The notes beneath the pieces were generated by a model. The model did no database searches. It saw only the letters and a list, made by a program, of their open reading frames with translations, and had not been told where the DNA came from. Made by a program: the position numbers and the translations under genes. Of a stretch of 64,000 nt of DNA, positions 61,281 through 64,000 are shown piece by piece. Source of the DNA: Sva-07 sp963716235 (GTDB lineage Bacteria > Actinomycetota > Acidimicrobiia > Acidimicrobiales > Ilumatobacteraceae); assembly GCA_963716235.1 (NCBI GenBank), contig CAVQTE010000024.1, forward strand, positions 1-64,000. Reading direction: 5' to 3'. Within the stretch, counting starts at the first letter, position 1, and each line of letters opens with the position of its first letter.

Positions 61281-62833
61281 TCAGCGGAACTCGAGCGTGA
61301 TGTGCCAGGTCGCGCCGTCGAAGTGGACGCCGACTCCGACCGTGGTCCACGCCGGATTGGTCATGTTGGCAAGATGGGGCGGGCTTGCGACGAAGGCGCC
61401 ATGCAGCCCGAGCGCCGCGGCCTCCGGCGACGATGAAGCTCCGCTAGTCCATCCGATGTTCTCCGAGTACGGCCCACCGCTGTGGCGGAAGCCGGACTGC
61501 GACATCGTCAGCGACCAACTCCGGGCGAACGCTGTCATCGTTGCGTCGGGCGAAACGGGGCCGAGACCACGCGACGCTCGCAGCTGGTTGATCAGCGTCA
61601 GCGCAACGTCCTCCGCAGTGGCAGCCGGTGACGAACGACGGGTGTCGAGAAGCCGGGCGGGCTCCAGCGCGCCAAAGCTCGCCGTCGGCGGGAAGTAGCC
61701 GTTCACATCGACGATCAGATGAGTGGCTGCATCGTTGTAGATGCACACCGCACCACCCGCACCGACCTTGGTCGTCACGGCATTCGCAACGGTCGCCCCC
61801 GCCGCAAAGTTGATGTTCGACGTGTTCGGGCGAGGCGTGCCACACGGATACACCGTCGCGAACCCACCACCCACACTCCCCGTCGACGTCACATTCAACG
61901 TCACCGCAGTCGCATTACCAGGCACACCACCACGATTGGCCACGACCAACGCAGTCGTCACACCAGCACCCGGGATCGCCGAGTTACGGGTGTCGAGGAG
62001 TCGCGCCGGCTCGAGCGCACCGAAGTTCGCCGTCGGCGAGTAGAAGCCGTTGACGTCGACGATCAGGTGAGTGGCTGCATCGTTGTAGATGCACACCGCA
62101 CCATCCGCACCCACCTTCGTCGTCACCGCATTCGCCACGGTCGACCCCGCCGCGAAGTTGATGTTCGACGTATTCGGGCGAGGCGTGCCACACGGATACA
62201 CCGTCGCGAACCCACCACCCACACTCCCGTCGACGTCACATTCAACGTCACCGCAGTCGCATTACCAGGCACACCACCACGATTGGCCACGACCAACGCA
62301 GTCGTCACACCAGCACCCGGGATCGCCGAGTTACGGGTGTCGAGAAGCCGGGCCGGCTCGAGCGCACCGAAGTTCGCCGTCGGCGGCAAGTAGTAGCCAG
62401 TGACGTCGACGATCAGGTGAGTGGCCGCATCGTTGTAGATGCACACCGCACCATCCGCACCCACCTTCGTCGTCACCGCATTCGCCACGGTCGACCCCGC
62501 CGCGAAGTTGATGTTCGACGTATTCGGGCGAGGCGTCCCGCACGGATACACCGTCGCGAACCCACCACCAAGACTCCCCGTCGACGTCACATTCAACGTC
62601 ACCGCAGTCGCATTACCAGGCACACCACCACGATTCGCGACCGCCAACGCAGTCGTGACACCAGCGCCGCGCATGCCGAGTTCGGCGAACTGCCCGTCGA
62701 CCGTTGCGGCCGCCTCGACGTGGCCGGGAATGAGCGCTCCGGCGAGCGCAAGGGCGAGAGCGAGCCCAGCGAGTCGGCGGGCGGGTAGTGCGGAATTCGT
62801 CACGTGGAATCGAAGCCTTTCGATGAGTTTCAT
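61281..62833 (-). CDS. Secreted CAP-domain protein with three long repeats, one-base frameshift
   Basis: Signal peptide (KLIERLRFHVTNSALPARRLAGLALALALAGALIPGH), then three copies of a repeat of about 116 residues (GVTTALVVANRGG, TAVTLNVTST, CIYNDAATHLIVDV, FGALEPARLLDTR) and a C-terminal CAP/SCP domain (TLINQLRASRGLGPVSPDATM, ENIGWTSG, NMTNPAWTTVGVGVHF). The repeat resembles those of other actinobacterial surface proteins. In copy 2, counting from the N-terminus, the C-run at 62226-62228 has three bases where the other copies have four, which shifts the frame after NVTSTG. With the fourth C, one full-length protein of about 517 residues results. It lies after the ATP synthase operon and has its own upstream region. 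Confidence 0.82.
61700..62690 (-). repeat. Three tandem coding repeats of about 350 bases
   Basis: Anchor GAGTGGCTGC starts at 61721 and 62069, and its variant GAGTGGCCGC at 62419: spacings of 348 and 350 bases (351 less the missing C). Long blocks are identical between copies, including silent sites, which points to recent duplication or gene conversion. The repeats lie in the CAP-domain protein gene. Confidence 0.85.
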
Positions 62834-62948
62834 CTGGGCGTGGGATTCACGCGCGCAGCCGCTGCTGCGACAGGATAGACCACAATCGTCACGAATCCGT
62901 AACAATCGACACATAACACCGAGTGGATTCGCTCGTCGCTCCGAACAG

Positions 62949-62983
62949 CCTGAAACGCCGGGGGCAGACTCCACCGTTTCAGG
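62949..62983 (-). terminator. Hairpin ending the ATP synthase operon
   Basis: CCTGAAACG (62949-62957) and CGTTTCAGG (62975-62983) pair perfectly around a 17-base loop and touch the atpC stop codon (62984-62986). There is no T-run. It probably separates the atp transcript from the CAP-protein gene. Confidence 0.65.
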
Positions 62984-63412
62984 TCAGGCAGTGAACGTGG
63001 TGCCGCTGGCACGAAGGCGGGCCTCGGCGCGGTCACGGCCGGCCGTGGCCACCTCGATCATCGTGGCGTCCATGTTCTGGTCGCGCAGCGTGTGCTGGTG
63101 ACGCTCCAGGGCTTCCTTCGCCCTGGCGACATCGATGTCCTGCGCGAGTTCCGCCGTGTCGGACAGGATCGAGACCTTCGTCGGATTCCCGCTGACCTCG
63201 ACGAACCCGCGATGGATTGCGATGTCCTGGATCGTTCCGTCGGTCTGGAACACGCGGGTGTGGTTTTCGACGAGCGCTCCGAGGAACGCCGCGTGTCCGG
63301 CCTGGAACGCGACTTCGCCGCCGCCGAGCGTCCGCGTGATGACCATGTCGGCCTCACCCGAATACAGCACCGCCTCCGGCGACACCACTTCGACAATCAA
63401 CGGCGCCGCCAT
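62984..63412 (-). CDS. atpC: ATP synthase epsilon subunit
   Basis: A 142-residue epsilon subunit of F1. The N-terminal beta-sandwich (MAAPLIVEVVSPEAVLYSGEADMVITRTLGGGEVAFQAGHAAFLGAL) and the C-terminal helices (DIDVARAKEALERHQHTL) are typical. It links the rotor gamma subunit to the ring and can inhibit ATP hydrolysis. The ATG follows the atpD stop by two bases, so translation is coupled. Confidence 0.96.
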   Translation of the reverse strand: MAAPLIVEVVSPEAVLYSGEADMVITRTLGGGEVAFQAGHAAFLGALVENHTRVFQTDGTIQDIAIHRGFVEVSGNPTKVSILSDTAELAQDIDVARAKEALERHQHTLRDQNMDATMIEVATAGRDRAEARLRASGTTFTA

Positions 63413-63414
63413 GT

Positions 63415-64000
63415 TCAGCTCTCCTGGAGCTTCTTGGCCTTGGCGAGCACCTGCTCGACGCCACCGACGTTGAGGAACGCCTGCTCGGGCACCTCGTCGA
63501 GTTCACCGTTGATGATGGCCTCGAACGACTCGACCGTCTCGGCAACCGGCACGTACTCACCGGTGAGACCGGTGAACACCTCGGCGACGTAGAACGGCTG
63601 CGACAAGAAGCGCTCGACCTTGCGGGCCCGGTTGACGATGAGACGGTCCTCTTCGGACAGCTCGTCGAGACCGAGGATGGCGATGATGTCCTGCAGCTCC
63701 TTGTAGCGCTGGAGGGTCTCCTGCACCCGGCGGGCGATCGCGTAGTGATGGTCGCCGACGACTTCCGGCGACAGGATCGTCGAGGTCGAAGCGAGCGGGT
63801 CGACGGCCGGGTAGATGCCGAGGGCCGCCACCTGACGCGACAGCTCGGTCGTGGCATCGAGGTGGGTGAAGGTCGTGAACGGCGCCGGGTCGGTGTAGTC
63901 GTCGGCAGGCACGTACACGGCCTGCAGCGACGTGATCGAGCGGCCCCGGGTCGAGGTGATGCGCTCCTGGAGCTGGCCCATCTCGTCGGCCAGCGTCGGC
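63415..64000 (-). CDS. atpD: ATP synthase beta subunit, C-terminal part (runs off the window)
   Basis: The last about 195 residues of the catalytic beta subunit. GQLQERITSTRGRSITSLQAVYVPADDYTDPAPFTTFTHLDATTELSR contains the conserved VPADD(Y)TDPAP loop, and PAVDPLASTSTIL follows. The C-terminal helical domain ends YELFLNVGG-like (EQAFLNVGGVEQVLAKAKKLQES). The 5' end, including the Walker A, lies beyond base 64000. Operon order atpD-atpC is normal. Confidence 0.96.
   Translation of the reverse strand, partial: PTLADEMGQLQERITSTRGRSITSLQAVYVPADDYTDPAPFTTFTHLDATTELSRQVAALGIYPAVDPLASTSTILSPEVVGDHHYAIARRVQETLQRYKELQDIIAILGLDELSEEDRLIVNRARKVERFLSQPFYVAEVFTGLTGEYVPVAETVESFEAIINGELDEVPEQAFLNVGGVEQVLAKAKKLQES

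Noticed and set aside
61700..62690. Long repeats as a mobile element or CRISPR-like array
   Set aside because: They are in-frame coding repeats of a secreted protein with no spacers, transposase or terminal repeats.

Overview
The window is high-GC, gene-dense DNA from a Gram-positive actinobacterium, most likely of the class Acidimicrobiia (an Ilumatobacter-like organism). The support is: (i) TAnnnT -10 hexamers lying 6 to 11 bases before about 29 start codons, with no Shine-Dalgarno sequence, which indicates mostly leaderless mRNAs; (ii) actinobacterial families such as a mycothiol-type DinB/MDMPI protein and a SepX/GLPR-like membrane protein next to moaC, moaA, moeA and galU; (iii) sortase, SAF/CpaB and DUF4397 surface proteins. 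The taxonomic placement is inference. There is no rRNA, prophage or CRISPR. One tRNA gene, tRNA-Ala(CGC), is present.

Layout. 1-4630: a small basic protein, then moxR and a fused DUF58-transglutaminase membrane protein. 4638-7993: two crotonases, an unknown acidic protein and a DUF459 SGNH protein. 8206-17262: a nucleoside uptake and salvage block, with a BMP lipoprotein, an ABC ATPase, two permeases, two adenosine deaminases flanking a PhyH-like dioxygenase, and upp. 17261-18167: a REP-associated tyrosine transposase (RAYT) bounded by copies of a near-perfect palindrome, with a third copy at 14589. 18160-25936: phosphohexomutase, PfkB kinase, M1 aminopeptidase, a decayed and circularly permuted amine-oxidase pseudogene, and a DUF4397 surface protein with a sortase. 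25948-32885: methyltransferase, tRNA-Ala, SepX-like protein, moaC, an MDMPI protein, moaA, moeA, a DUF1089 protein and galU. 32913-39651: FmdB-like protein, SAF protein, PHP phosphoesterase, pmbA-tldD, a hotdog thioesterase and a ThDP enzyme. 39690-49567: PAP2 protein, galT, a glycogen cluster (glgB, GT4 synthase, alpha-glucan phosphorylase), MFS transporter, NUDIX and a small unknown protein. 49615-55387: crotonase, unknown protein, meaB, NifU-C protein, small membrane protein, murA and MFS transporter. 55451-64000: hydrolase, J-domain protein, a duplicated-domain protein, S9 peptidase, glpX, SDR, a CAP-domain surface protein with long repeats, and the atpD-atpC end of the ATP synthase operon.

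Two themes stand out. First, palindromes with a GTC-N-GAC type centre recur outside genes. They flank the RAYT and several lie exactly on stop codons; in two convergent pairs the palindrome runs from one stop codon to the other. Second, five genes that look otherwise intact (an MDMPI protein, galU, a ThDP enzyme, murA and the CAP repeat protein) are each broken by a one-base shift. Because galU and murA are housekeeping genes, uncorrected sequencing errors are a serious possibility. No stretch over 300 bases lacks a gene or pseudogene.
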